This document shows positions 8,768-18,832 of a stretch of 36,833 nt of DNA, one piece after another. Both the position numbers and the translations under genes were made by a program. Source of the stretch: Acetobacter sp. (lineage in GTDB: Bacteria > Pseudomonadota > Alphaproteobacteria > Acetobacterales > Acetobacteraceae). Each line of letters opens with the position of its first letter. Position 1 is the first letter of the stretch. The notes under the pieces were generated by a model, which ran no database searches, was not told the DNA's origin, and saw only the letters and a list, made by a program, of their open reading frames with translations. The stretch lies in the NCBI GenBank assembly GCA_017413025.1, contig JAFPVE010000019.1, positions 1 to 36,833 of the forward strand. Direction: 5' to 3'.

Positions 8768-8992
8768 ATGGAAAATAAGAGCAAAGAACCAAGTTCTCTG
8801 GTAACGGTTCTCCATTTCATTGGGTTAGGACTTGCAGTTTTTGTTGCACTGTTCTGTGCCATACTTCTTGGAGATGTCGGTCCGTGGTATTTCGCATGGT
8901 TAATCGGTACTGTGATGATCTGCCTTATTACTGCGGCTTCAGGGATTTTGTTCGAAACTGAGCTAGAAGCCGATAAAGACATGGAGTTGTAA
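8768..8992 (+). CDS. cydX: two-helix CydX-like small oxidase subunit (CydH-CydX-like fusion)
   Basis: This 74-residue protein has two membrane helices. The second half begins WYFAWLIGTVMIC and matches the CydX signature WYFAWILGTLLAC of E. coli from memory, ending in a charged tail as CydX does. CydX is normally about 37 residues and starts at this point. Here an extra helix precedes it: SLVTVLHFIGLGLAVFVAL, which lines up without gaps with the third E. coli small subunit CydH (SLVTTIIVLGLIVAV). The two are joined by a short GDVGP turn, giving a hairpin. There is no start codon at the WYFAW position, so the two halves are made as one chain. The start ATG follows an AGGGAGG ribosome site. CydX identity is strong; the CydH part is my inference. 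Confidence 0.8.
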   Translation: MENKSKEPSSLVTVLHFIGLGLAVFVALFCAILLGDVGPWYFAWLIGTVMICLITAASGILFETELEADKDMEL

Positions 8993-8993
8993 C

Positions 8994-9092
8994 ATGTTAG
9001 GTGATCTTGAAGGTCTTATCTTCTTTGTTCCTTTCTTGTATCTTGCGTTTTATTTAATAGCGTGGGTTATTTGTAGGAAGCTGTTTCCGTAA
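8994..9092 (+). CDS. 32-residue single-helix protein of the cyd operon
   Basis: A short ORF starts one base after the stop of the preceding gene and reads MLGDLEGLIFFVPFLYLAFY followed by LIAWVICRKLFP. It is one transmembrane helix with an acidic N-terminus and a basic C-terminus, suggesting N-out, C-in. A GGAG lies seven bases before the ATG, inside the previous gene, which favours coupled translation. The operon terminator follows 31 bases after its stop. It does not match CydX, CydH or YbgE that I know. Position suggests an additional small subunit or assembly factor of the bd oxidase, but no function is shown. Confidence 0.6.
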   Translation: MLGDLEGLIFFVPFLYLAFYLIAWVICRKLFP

Positions 9093-9123
9093 CAGGTTAG
9101 CGTTTTTATCTGTTGGTCTTTTG

Positions 9124-9160
9124 AAAGGGTCTCGTATTTTTTGATATGAGACCCTTTTGT
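9124..9160 (+). terminator. rho-independent terminator of the cyd operon
   Basis: AAAGGGTCTC pairs perfectly with GAGACCCTTT, with further G-T and A-T pairs closing a short T-rich loop, and the 3' arm runs into TTTTGTTT. It lies just after the last small ORF of the cyd operon. Confidence 0.85.
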
Positions 9161-9636
9161 TTATTAAGGAACTTTTATAAATAACTGAAATGCTGTAAAA
9201 GCAAAGATCTAAAAACGTCAAGACTTAAAATACAGAAGTGTAAAAAATAAACAAATAACTCTACTATGAAAGTTATAAAAAAGATAATCTAACAAAAAAG
9301 AAAAAATATAGTGTGGTTTTAGCACAGTTAGAAACACATAATGAAAAAGGTATATTGCAAACTAAAAAAAGAGTTTATTCGTGAAGTTCATCGAATTTGA
9401 GAACACAAGAACAAGATGAAACAATGTCGTTCTGTATATTAAAAAAGAATGAAAAATTTAGGGAATAGATGAAAAATTTATGAACCTATTGGATAAAGAG
9501 ATAAAATTATAAAAAAATTGATAGACTTATATTTCTTGATGAGGGATAGGAGTACTTTCGAAATGGCGTATTTTAATCGACCAGTTCTTGTTCGTCTTTA
9601 ATGTCGTATTAGGGAATTTTTATATCCTTATTATTA
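9161..9636. other. AT-rich gene-free stretch
   Basis: About 475 bases, strikingly A-rich on the + strand, lie between the cyd terminator and the convergent end of the peptide-importer operon. I find no ORF of credible length on either strand. The sequence ATGAAAAATTTA recurs at about 9447-9480. It may be the remains of genes lost from the end of the importer operon, but no protein similarity is visible. Confidence 0.5.
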
Positions 9637-10620
9637 TTATAATTTTTTATGGCTTTCACGGATACGTGGGTCTAGGAACAAGTAAAGTAGATCAACAATG
9701 GCACCAGAGACAACAACAAAAACGGCGGAATACATAACGGTTGCCATAATAAGGGGGAGATCCATACTGCTAAGTGCTTGGTAAGTCAGTCGTCCAACAC
9801 CAGGAAGACCAAAAACAACTTCGGTTAATAAAGCTCCTCCGCCAACAAGTTGGGCAAAATCTAGCCCAAATAGCGAAATAAATGTAATCATCGCCATACG
9901 TAAGCCGTGCCAAAGTAAAATACGGAGAGAAGAAAGCCCTTTTGCACGTGCTGTGCGCATAAAATCTTCTTGCGCTATGGCAACTAAATCTGCTCTTAAA
10001 ATACGGCTATAAATGCCAATGAACAAAACGGCTAAAACGCACCAAGGAAAAACAAGTGCTTTAAACCAACCAATGGGATTTTCAGAAAGAGGGATATAGC
10101 CAAGCGCAGGCACCCATGAAAATAGCCATGTATCATGGTAGCGGTTTTGTGTGATGAGGTTAACAACTTCTCCAAGCCAAAAAACGGGAATCGAAATCCC
10201 TACAAGTCCCAATGACATAAGGGTTTTATCAATCCATGTGTCTTTGAATATGGCTGCAATAAGACCCATTGCAATAGAGGTGACTGTCCAAATAAGAGCA
10301 GCGCCTCCGACAAGGGAAAATGTTATAGGCGCAGCGCGAAAAATTTCTGGTACAACACGTTCACCCCGATCAGCGTAGGAGGTAAGGTCTTGTGTAATAA
10401 ATAATTTTTTCATCATAATAACGTATTGAACAGGCAAGGGACGATCGAAACCATATTCTTTACGTATTTTTTCTAATGTTTGCGGGGCAGCGTTACGTCC
10501 GGCAATACGGGCAGTAGGATCTGCGCCAGGTGTTGCAAAAAATATAGCAAAAACAAGGACAGAAACACCTAATAAAACAAAGAACATTTGGCTTATGCGG
10601 TGGAAAAAAGCAAGAATCAT
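9637..10620 (-). CDS. peptide-type ABC transporter permease (DppB/OppB family)
   Basis: This is an inner-membrane permease of the dipeptide/oligopeptide importer class, 327 residues with six helices. The N-terminus ILAFFHRISQMFFVLLGVSVLVF and the following FATPGADPTARIAGRNA are typical of DppB/OppB. The coupling EAA-like loop reads EDFMRTARAKGLSSLRILLWHG near residues 220-240, and LLTEVVFGLPGVGRL is the family signature near the end. It is the last gene of a three-gene operon, six bases after the other permease. Substrate could be peptides, nickel, haem or similar; the sequence does not decide. Confidence 0.9.
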   Translation of the reverse strand: MILAFFHRISQMFFVLLGVSVLVFAIFFATPGADPTARIAGRNAAPQTLEKIRKEYGFDRPLPVQYVIMMKKLFITQDLTSYADRGERVVPEIFRAAPITFSLVGGAALIWTVTSIAMGLIAAIFKDTWIDKTLMSLGLVGISIPVFWLGEVVNLITQNRYHDTWLFSWVPALGYIPLSENPIGWFKALVFPWCVLAVLFIGIYSRILRADLVAIAQEDFMRTARAKGLSSLRILLWHGLRMAMITFISLFGLDFAQLVGGGALLTEVVFGLPGVGRLTYQALSSMDLPLIMATVMYSAVFVVVSGAIVDLLYLFLDPRIRESHKKL

Positions 10621-10626
10621 AGAAAG

Positions 10627-11631
10627 TTACGGTGTTTCTGTATGATTTGTTTCACGTATATCGAGTGCATCGCGCAGCGCATCACCTAGAGTGTTTAAGG
10701 CGAGAACAACGATAACAATGGCAAGTCCAGGGGCAATAGCCACCATAGGACGGGTATAAATTAGCCCTTCACCGTCTTGAATAATAGTTCCCCATGAAGC
10801 TGCTGGGGCTTGTACCCCAATAGATAAAAAGGAAAGTGCACTTTCAGCTAATAACGACATCGCCATAATGAGCGGACCCAAAACAACAAGGGTTATTGTG
10901 ATATTAGGGAGAATATCTTGTACAATAATGCGCCAGCGAGGTATGCCAAGGCAATGGGCAGCTGTCACAAATTCAGCCTGTCGTAAAGTGATAACACGCC
11001 CGCGTATAGGGCGTGAGGCATAAGGCACATAGACGAGCGCAATAATCATAATAGGGATAAGAAGATTATTGGATTCAATCACAAAAGGACCAATACGAAG
11101 CCCAGAATTTACTGTTACAACAGAAAGGGAAATCGCCAAAAGGTAAACAGGAATAGCCCACATAATATCCATGAATCGTGATAAAAACGTATCAACAATT
11201 TTAGTAGAAAAGCCTGCTGTAACGCCTATGAATGTCGCGAGAATAAGGCATAGCAAAGCGGCACATGAGGAAATAAGCAAAGAATTGCGCCCTCCGTAGA
11301 GTAGACGTGCGGCAACATCGCGTCCTTGACTATCGGCACCTAAAAAATAAGTGCTGTGCCATGTCGGACCAATCGGACTTAGTCCAAGATGGAGGGGGTT
11401 ATCATTGGGTTGCATAATATCCATCTTTTTTCCATTAAGAATAAGTGTGCCAGCAACGTTTGATGTAAACGGGTCAGTGTGGGCGATTGTGTGAGCGTAA
11501 AATGGGGCTAAAAGGCACGCAATCGTAATAAGGACGAGAATACAAAGAGAAAGCATAGCAGATACATTACGTGATAAGCGATGAAATGCTATGTACCATG
11601 GTCCTTTTGGAGAAAGTGGAGAAGAAGTCAT
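10627..11631 (-). CDS. peptide-type ABC transporter permease (DppC/OppC family)
   Basis: This is the second permease subunit, 334 residues. An N-terminal helix (SAMLSLCILVLITIACLLAPF) is followed by a periplasmic segment, HYFLGADSQGRD-type motif (seen as YFLGADSQGRDVAARLLYGGR), five more helices and the EAA-like loop AEFVTAAHCLGIPRWRII. ESALSFLSIGVQAPAASWG is the DppC/OppC signature. Its ATG overlaps the stop of the binding-protein gene by four bases (ATGA), so translation is coupled. No ATPase gene accompanies it. Confidence 0.92.
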   Translation of the reverse strand: MTSSPLSPKGPWYIAFHRLSRNVSAMLSLCILVLITIACLLAPFYAHTIAHTDPFTSNVAGTLILNGKKMDIMQPNDNPLHLGLSPIGPTWHSTYFLGADSQGRDVAARLLYGGRNSLLISSCAALLCLILATFIGVTAGFSTKIVDTFLSRFMDIMWAIPVYLLAISLSVVTVNSGLRIGPFVIESNNLLIPIMIIALVYVPYASRPIRGRVITLRQAEFVTAAHCLGIPRWRIIVQDILPNITITLVVLGPLIMAMSLLAESALSFLSIGVQAPAASWGTIIQDGEGLIYTRPMVAIAPGLAIVIVVLALNTLGDALRDALDIRETNHTETP

Positions 11632-13349
11632 TGAATTTGAAGCTGTGAGAAGAGAAGTTCATCATTAAGTGTAATAATAACGTTATGAACGCGTTTTGAT
11701 AATAAAATAACATTTCGAGTTTGTACAAGGGGGACGGCTGGAGCTTGTTGCATCAGAGCACGGTCAACTTTTGCCCACAGACGATTACTTTCGGCACGGT
11801 TGTTTAGGGTCTGACTTAAGGCGTTATTCATCATGCGGTCGATAGTGGGGGAACAAAATCCTGACATGTTCGGAGAGTTATCGGAGTGGGGACGAAAACT
11901 TTCACAAGAAAAAAGGGTCATGAGAAATGTCGAAGCAGAGGGGTAATCAGCTGTCCATCCGCCTAAAGAGATTTGCACATGATTATTTGTGTTTTGAACA
12001 AAAGTGAATTGAATGGCAGGGCTAATATTATGAACAGAAGCTTTATATCCTAAAGCCTCTAATGTATCGCGGATCTCTTCGGCTGTATTGCTTGTGCGTC
12101 CTTCGGCTGGGGCAACAATAGTGACTTTTTCTCCTTCTGTACCGCTCGCACGAACAAGCTCACGGGCACGTTTCATATCTGGAGCCTGCCACGTGCGAGC
12201 AGGATGTTCTGGTGAAGCACCGAGCGTGTAATCACAAAAAGGTTCGTAACCCGGTATACCTTCTGGAAGAAGTTGGCATTGAGGTGTGGCAATTGCCGCG
12301 CCTCCACTGTAAATAACCATAGCGTGACGATTTACAGCGTAGTTAAGGGCTTGTCTCACAGCAAGATTGTTAAAAGGAGGTTCATGCACATTGAGCATAG
12401 CGTAAGAATACATTAGAAGCCGATAAATATGGACTTGTTTTGTATAACGACTTCCTACTTCTCCAAGGCGATCAAGGGGTACGTTATCATACATCCAATC
12501 AGCTTGACCATTTTCTACGGCAGAAACTTCATCCTCTTTATCAAGCCCAAATGTTATAAAAACATGGTCTGGATAAGCAGCAGGCTGTGCATTGCGAGAC
12601 CATTCATGAAAATAAGGGTTACGTTCAAGGCGCATGTGGGTTGTTGGGTTATAGTCAGTGATAAGATAAGGTCCTGTACCGGGGATAGGTGTATTGCCCA
12701 TATCATGGGTAGGAGTGTTTTGTGGTAGAATAGCAGCGTGCCTCCAAGCAAGCCGATCAGGAAACTCCGGATCAGGACTTGTGAGATGAAAAGTAATTTG
12801 ACGCGTAACGGGATTGGTTTCAATGCCTTTATCGAGCGTGCAATGGGCAGGGTCTTTAAGACATGCTTGCGCGCCTCGGATATGGCTGTAATACGGACCA
12901 GCTGTTGGGCTACCAACCATAAAAATCCTTCGGAAAGAAGCAGCAACATCAGCGACCGTTACAGGTTGTCCATTTGAAAATCGAATGTTTTTTCGCAACG
13001 TTAAACGATAGGTAAGACCATGGTCTTCTGGTACAGGAACAGCTTCGGCGAGATCAGCAATAACAGGGTGTGCATTGGGGCCAGAAAGTTTTGGATATGT
13101 AAGTAATGTGTCATATACAGGTGTTTCAATCGTCTTGATGAGAGCAGTATAAGCAATTTGTGGGTCAAGTGTTCCTGTTGAGCTTCCTATGACAACTTTC
13201 AGCGTACCTCCAAAGTGGGAGTTAGGGAGGGTTTTTTTTGCTGTTGAATGAAATGTTTGTGCATAGATGAGTCGAGGAAAAGGTAGTCCTTCCCCAAATA
13301 ATATGAAAATGATAGGCAGAGAAAAACGAAATAGAAAAAAACGTGGCAT
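11628..13349 (-). CDS. ABC transporter substrate-binding protein, family 5
   Basis: This periplasmic receptor of the peptide/nickel/opine class has 573 residues. An N-terminal signal peptide of about 31 residues ends in IYAQ. The mature part starts GGTLKVVIGSSTGTLDPQ, the typical first strand of family 5 binding proteins, and has LRKNIRFSNGQPVTVADVAAS, the signature around residue 130. Later motifs include FNNLAVRQALNYAVNR. It heads the operon binding protein - DppC-like - DppB-like, transcribed away from guaB. The ligand cannot be read from the sequence. No lipobox is present, so it is expected to be soluble. Confidence 0.92.
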   Translation of the reverse strand: MPRFFLFRFSLPIIFILFGEGLPFPRLIYAQTFHSTAKKTLPNSHFGGTLKVVIGSSTGTLDPQIAYTALIKTIETPVYDTLLTYPKLSGPNAHPVIADLAEAVPVPEDHGLTYRLTLRKNIRFSNGQPVTVADVAASFRRIFMVGSPTAGPYYSHIRGAQACLKDPAHCTLDKGIETNPVTRQITFHLTSPDPEFPDRLAWRHAAILPQNTPTHDMGNTPIPGTGPYLITDYNPTTHMRLERNPYFHEWSRNAQPAAYPDHVFITFGLDKEDEVSAVENGQADWMYDNVPLDRLGEVGSRYTKQVHIYRLLMYSYAMLNVHEPPFNNLAVRQALNYAVNRHAMVIYSGGAAIATPQCQLLPEGIPGYEPFCDYTLGASPEHPARTWQAPDMKRARELVRASGTEGEKVTIVAPAEGRTSNTAEEIRDTLEALGYKASVHNISPAIQFTFVQNTNNHVQISLGGWTADYPSASTFLMTLFSCESFRPHSDNSPNMSGFCSPTIDRMMNNALSQTLNNRAESNRLWAKVDRALMQQAPAVPLVQTRNVILLSKRVHNVIITLNDELLFSQLQIQ

Positions 13350-13643
13350 GGTCTAGTATGGTTTTAGGTAGAGTTTATGGTATAGGTGATTGTTCGACTT
13401 TATAAGTTTATAGTAATTAAAGAAATGAAAGAATATGTGTTGAGAAAAACGTATCCATAAAAGTATCGAAATTTGATCTGATAATAGAGACTTGAATGTT
13501 CTCTTTATTTGAGATTAAGAAAAATGGTCTGCGTAGAACTCAGTTTTATGTTTATGTAAAAGTTATATGTGAAAAATAAAAAATTTTCGTAACTTATGTA
13601 TTCTTACTGTAATTATTATACACAGGGTGTATTGATAGCTTTG

Positions 13644-13671
13644 TTGTACTCTTGTTTTTTTGTGGTATTAT
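13644..13671 (+). promoter_or_regulatory. probable sigma-70 promoter of guaB
   Basis: TTGTAC (-35) and TATTAT (-10) are separated by 16 bases and lie about 35 bases before the guaB start. The rest of the 356-base space shared with the divergent importer operon holds no gene that I can see. Confidence 0.5.
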
Positions 13672-13705
13672 TTCTAAAGAACGCATTAGAAAATGAAAGC
13701 TCTAA

Positions 13706-15202
<1,497 letters not shown>

Positions 15203-15210
15203 GTAAAAGG

Positions 15211-16542
15211 ATGACGCCTTCAGCTCGAGTTGCGGCAAGTATTGAGTTACTTACCGCTATGGAGGTAAATCCTCGTAAACCTGCTGATGCGGTGGCACAT
15301 CGTTTTTTCAAAGAACGGCGTTATATTGGAAGTAGTGATAGACGCACTATTTCAGATTTGGTGTGGCATATTATGCGCCATTGGCGAAAATTAACGTGGT
15401 GGCTCGAAAAACAAGGGTTTGTGCAGCAAGAACATATACAACAGATCGAACAACGGCAAAAAATAACATCGCGTTTGCTTGTTGGTGCATGGCTGTTGTT
15501 TGATGGCTTGTCTCTGCGAGAAGTGATAGATCTTTACAAAGATGGGCGGTTTGCGGTAGGGCAGTTAACACAACGAGAGATTAAAGGGCTAGCCTCTCTT
15601 GAAGGGAAGGCGTTGGTATCTTCAGCTATGCCATATGCTGTTGTGTTAGAAGTGCCAAATTGGCTCTTACCCTTTTTAGAAGAAAGTTTTGGTTCTGATA
15701 TAGAGCAAGAACTTGCAGCATTGTCTATGCCTGCTCCATTAGATTTGCGTGTAAATATTTTACGAAAAACACGCGAAGAAGCCTATGCGGCTCTTGTAAG
15801 TGAGGGGTTATATGTGCAAAAAACCTTGTTATCTCCTTGGGGACTTCGCCTAAAAGAACGTACACCTATAACGGCAAATACACTTTTTCGGGAGGGATGT
15901 GTTGAAATCCAAGATGAGGGGAGCCAGCTTGTCGCAGCTATGACAGGGGTTGTACCGGGTATGCGTGTATTGGATTATTGTGCTGGTGCTTGTGGGAAAA
16001 CTTTGGCAATGGCTATGATGATGAAAAACAAAGGGCATATTGTCGCAAGTGATGTTTCTGCATCGCGTTTGGAGGGAGCAGTGAAGCGATTGCGGAGGGC
16101 AGGTGTTCATAATGTAGAGCGTCATTTGTTGGTTGAGGGAGAAAAATGGATAAAACGGCGTTTAAAATCGTTTGATTGTGTGTTGGTTGACGCTCCTTGT
16201 AGTGGGATAGGAACATGGCGGCGTAATCCAGATGCGCGTATTCGTCTTGTACAGGCGGATCTTGAAGAACTTGTTCATCAGCAAGCAGCGATTCTTGAGC
16301 GAGCAGCCACTTTTGTTCGACCGGGCGGGCGGTTAATCTACGCAACATGTTCTGTTTTGCAAAGGGAAAATACAGATCAAATAAAGGCTTTTCTTACGCG
16401 TCATACGGTTTTTAGATCTGTGCCGACGTTATCCTTGTTGGTACCTAAAATTTTACGACAAAAAGATGCCGTGACACTGACACCACGACGTTATGGTACA
16501 GATGGTTTTTTTGTTGCTGTTATGGAACGTATTGAATCATGA
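15211..16542 (+). CDS. RsmB/NOP-family rRNA cytosine-C5 methyltransferase
   Basis: This protein is predicted to methylate a cytosine in 16S rRNA using S-adenosylmethionine. It has 443 residues. The first 140 form a helical NusB-like RNA-binding region (ASIELLTAMEVN, DRRTISDLVWHIMRHWRKL). The methyltransferase domain shows motif I as DYCAGACGKT, a variant of the common DxCAAPGGKT, motif IV DAPCSGIGTWRRNPD with one conserved cysteine, and YATCSVLQRENTDQI with the catalytic cysteine. AAAAGG precedes the ATG. It is probably the RsmB orthologue (m5C967), but alphaproteobacteria have related paralogues, so I give no symbol. Confidence 0.9.
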   Translation: MTPSARVAASIELLTAMEVNPRKPADAVAHRFFKERRYIGSSDRRTISDLVWHIMRHWRKLTWWLEKQGFVQQEHIQQIEQRQKITSRLLVGAWLLFDGLSLREVIDLYKDGRFAVGQLTQREIKGLASLEGKALVSSAMPYAVVLEVPNWLLPFLEESFGSDIEQELAALSMPAPLDLRVNILRKTREEAYAALVSEGLYVQKTLLSPWGLRLKERTPITANTLFREGCVEIQDEGSQLVAAMTGVVPGMRVLDYCAGACGKTLAMAMMMKNKGHIVASDVSASRLEGAVKRLRRAGVHNVERHLLVEGEKWIKRRLKSFDCVLVDAPCSGIGTWRRNPDARIRLVQADLEELVHQQAAILERAATFVRPGGRLIYATCSVLQRENTDQIKAFLTRHTVFRSVPTLSLLVPKILRQKDAVTLTPRRYGTDGFFVAVMERIES

Positions 16543-16637
16543 GAAAATGATTCGTAAATGATATTGTCATATAAAAATGGTTTGTAAATCTTTGGGGGGA
16601 TTGTCTTGTTGCGTATGAGACGTGTGGAATTGCTGAA

Positions 16638-18476
16638 ATGACTCAAAATGTCATTTTCTTTGTACTTTTAGTTTTCGGAAGCAGTATGATTGCACAGTGG
16701 GTGGCATGGCGTTTTCGCCTGCCAGCTATTGTATTGCTTTTTGTTTTTGGTCTTCTTTTCGGACCTGTTTTGGGTGTTATGCACCCATCAGTAATATTAG
16801 GTTCTGCTTTTCATCCTATTGTTTCTCTTTCAGTGGCGTTGATCGTTTTTGAGGGAGGGCTTGCACTTGATTTTAAGCAATTAAAAGAGGCAGGGGGAGG
16901 GGTTATCCGCCTTACGCTTTTTGCTTTGCCTATCAGCTTGTGTCTTGGGAGCATTGCCGCACATTACGTTGGAGGTATGGCATGGGGTTTGTCTTTTCTT
17001 TTTGGTTCGATTATTGTCGTAACAGGTCCTACGGTTGTGCTTCCGTTATTAAGGCATGGGAAACTTAAGCCACGCGTCGCAGCTTTTTTGCGTTGGGAAG
17101 CTATTCTTAATGATCCTGTAGGGGCTATATTAGCGACTTTTGTTTTGGAAATACTCTTGGTACAGCCTATTAAACATACGGCTGCTTTCGTTCCTACCAT
17201 ACTTGTGCATATGCTTACAAGTACGGTTATGGTGGTTGTGCTTGGAGTTGGTGCGGCGTGGTGCGTGCGTTGGCTTTGTTTGCGTGATCTTTTGCCAGAT
17301 TTTTTGAAAATACCCTTTTTAATTGCTTTAGCTCTTGTGTTGTTTGTGATCGGAACATGGAGCATGAATGGTGCTGGGCTTTTGGCAGCAACCGTTTTTG
17401 GTATGGGGCTTGCTAATCTACGTATTCCTGGCATGGTCGAATTCCAGCGCATGAAAGAATCTTTAGCTGTTTTGATTGTTTCTGTTTTGTTCATTATTTT
17501 AGCGGCAGATCTCCGCCGTGAGGAATTAGAAGCTTTGTCGTGGTCGGTTGGATTGTTGACTCTTGCCGTTCTTTTCTTGGTTCGTCCTTTGGGGATTGCT
17601 TTAGCAACGATTGGCTCTAACCTCACTTGGGCAGAACGTGTTTTTGTAGGGTGGATTGCTCCACGTGGTATTGTTGCGGCTGCTGTTGCAGGGATAGCTG
17701 AATTACGTCTGCAAGAAGTGGGCTATCAAGGGGCGGATCAAATTATGCCTGCTGTATTTGCTGTTATTGCCGCGACAATGGTTTTACACGGTTTTTCTTT
17801 GGTGCCTCTAGGGCGTTGGTTACATCTGACCTTATCAAACCAACCGACATTAGCTATTGTAGGAGCAAATGAGTGGTCAACACAATTGGCGATGGTTGTT
17901 CATCGCTTAGGTATACCTGTACTTATGGTTGATACGTCAAAGCATGACTTACATCAAGCGGCACAAAGTGGTGTTCCTGTGTTGTGTACAGAAGTTCTTT
18001 CTGAAGAAGGGGCTGAAAATCTTGAGGAAAGACCTGCAGATTATCTGATTACAGCCACACCAGATTCTATTTATAATGGGCTTGTTTGCGCGCATCTTGC
18101 ACATCATTTTGGAAAACAGCGTGTGTATCAGGTAAGCCCAGGTTTGCCTAGACTTGACCAGTATCGAGGGTTAAGCCGTGAGGCGCGCGGAAAAGTATTA
18201 GGAGAGCCAGAGTGGAGTTTTAAATATTTGGAAATTCTTTTACATCAAGGTGGAGAGTTTGTGGCAATAGAGGTAACAGAGGAAAACCGTCTAGAATTAA
18301 GTAGTAAAGAAAGCCATTTTTTAATTTTCTTGGTTGTTCAGAAAGGCGTTTCAATAACGGTTATGTCTGTTGAAGATAATATACCGATGTCTCTTTTGCC
18401 TGGTTATATTGCCATTGGTTTGAGATATCCAAAACAACTCAAGACAAATCCTATTTTTTTAAGTTCTGAACAATAG
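16638..18476 (+). CDS. CPA1-type cation/proton antiporter with TrkA-N-like domain
   Basis: This inner-membrane protein of 612 residues is predicted to exchange Na+ or K+ for H+. About 12 helices fill residues 1-395. The core motifs are VVTGPTVVLPLLR and ILNDPVGA, with N158-D159 as the ion-binding pair typical of electroneutral CPA1 members. FVGWIAPRGIVAAAVAG is the conserved later helix. From about residue 405 a Rossmann-like TrkA-N domain follows (LAIVGANEWSTQLAMVVHRLGIPVLMVD in outline: AIVGANEWSTQLA then VLMVD), whose glycine motif is degenerate, then a TrkA-C-like tail. Such cytosolic domains gate transport by nucleotide or redox state. It lies 95 bases after the methyltransferase gene and may have its own promoter. 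No strong ribosome site. Confidence 0.88.
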   Translation: MTQNVIFFVLLVFGSSMIAQWVAWRFRLPAIVLLFVFGLLFGPVLGVMHPSVILGSAFHPIVSLSVALIVFEGGLALDFKQLKEAGGGVIRLTLFALPISLCLGSIAAHYVGGMAWGLSFLFGSIIVVTGPTVVLPLLRHGKLKPRVAAFLRWEAILNDPVGAILATFVLEILLVQPIKHTAAFVPTILVHMLTSTVMVVVLGVGAAWCVRWLCLRDLLPDFLKIPFLIALALVLFVIGTWSMNGAGLLAATVFGMGLANLRIPGMVEFQRMKESLAVLIVSVLFIILAADLRREELEALSWSVGLLTLAVLFLVRPLGIALATIGSNLTWAERVFVGWIAPRGIVAAAVAGIAELRLQEVGYQGADQIMPAVFAVIAATMVLHGFSLVPLGRWLHLTLSNQPTLAIVGANEWSTQLAMVVHRLGIPVLMVDTSKHDLHQAAQSGVPVLCTEVLSEEGAENLEERPADYLITATPDSIYNGLVCAHLAHHFGKQRVYQVSPGLPRLDQYRGLSREARGKVLGEPEWSFKYLEILLHQGGEFVAIEVTEENRLELSSKESHFLIFLVVQKGVSITVMSVEDNIPMSLLPGYIAIGLRYPKQLKTNPIFLSSEQ

Positions 18477-18587
18477 AAAGAGTCACAAGCTCTATAAAAC
18501 TTAAAATAATTCCTTTAAAAATAAGTTTTAAAAACTTGTTGGCTGATTATAAAGATACTGAATAAGAGAAAATCTAAAAGCCACTAA

Positions 18588-18662
18588 TGGTGGGTGCGAC
18601 AGGGATTGAACCTGTGACCTCCGCCGTGTGAAGGCGATGCTCTACCGCTGAGCTACGCACCC
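18588..18662 (-). tRNA. tRNA-Val, anticodon CAC
   Basis: A full cloverleaf reads on the minus strand: acceptor GGGTGCG/CGCACCC, D-arm GCTC..GAGC, anticodon stem TCGCC/GGCGG around loop TTCACAC (anticodon CAC), T-arm ACAGG-TTCAATC-CCTGT, discriminator A and encoded CCA. It decodes the GUG valine codon. It lies between two convergent genes' ends and has no tRNA neighbour. Confidence 0.96.
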
Positions 18663-18832
18663 AATGTACCCAAAAAGGAATTTTACAAGCTATCAATACA
18701 TAAAGTTACTTCATATGTGTATAAGGTATATGTTTTAAGCTCTTCTGGCAAGAAAAGAAAACAATAAAAAAGAATAAAAAAATTAGCGTGTTTTATGAGG
18801 AGTAAGAGTTGTTTTTCTTAAAGAAAGAGCTA

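Noticed and set aside
9563-9601. 12-residue ORF MAYFNRPVLVRL behind a GGAG
   Set aside because: It is too short to judge, the spacing to GGAG is long and no gene follows in that direction.
16964-17626. 220-residue minus-strand frame inside the antiporter gene
   Set aside because: It mirrors the antiporter codons, is Lys/Arg/Thr-rich with no domain, and the antiporter sense frame is clearly real.
18496-18539. Terminator behind the antiporter gene
   Set aside because: AAAACTTA and TAAGTTTT can pair, but the loop is 28 bases and the stem is all but free of GC.
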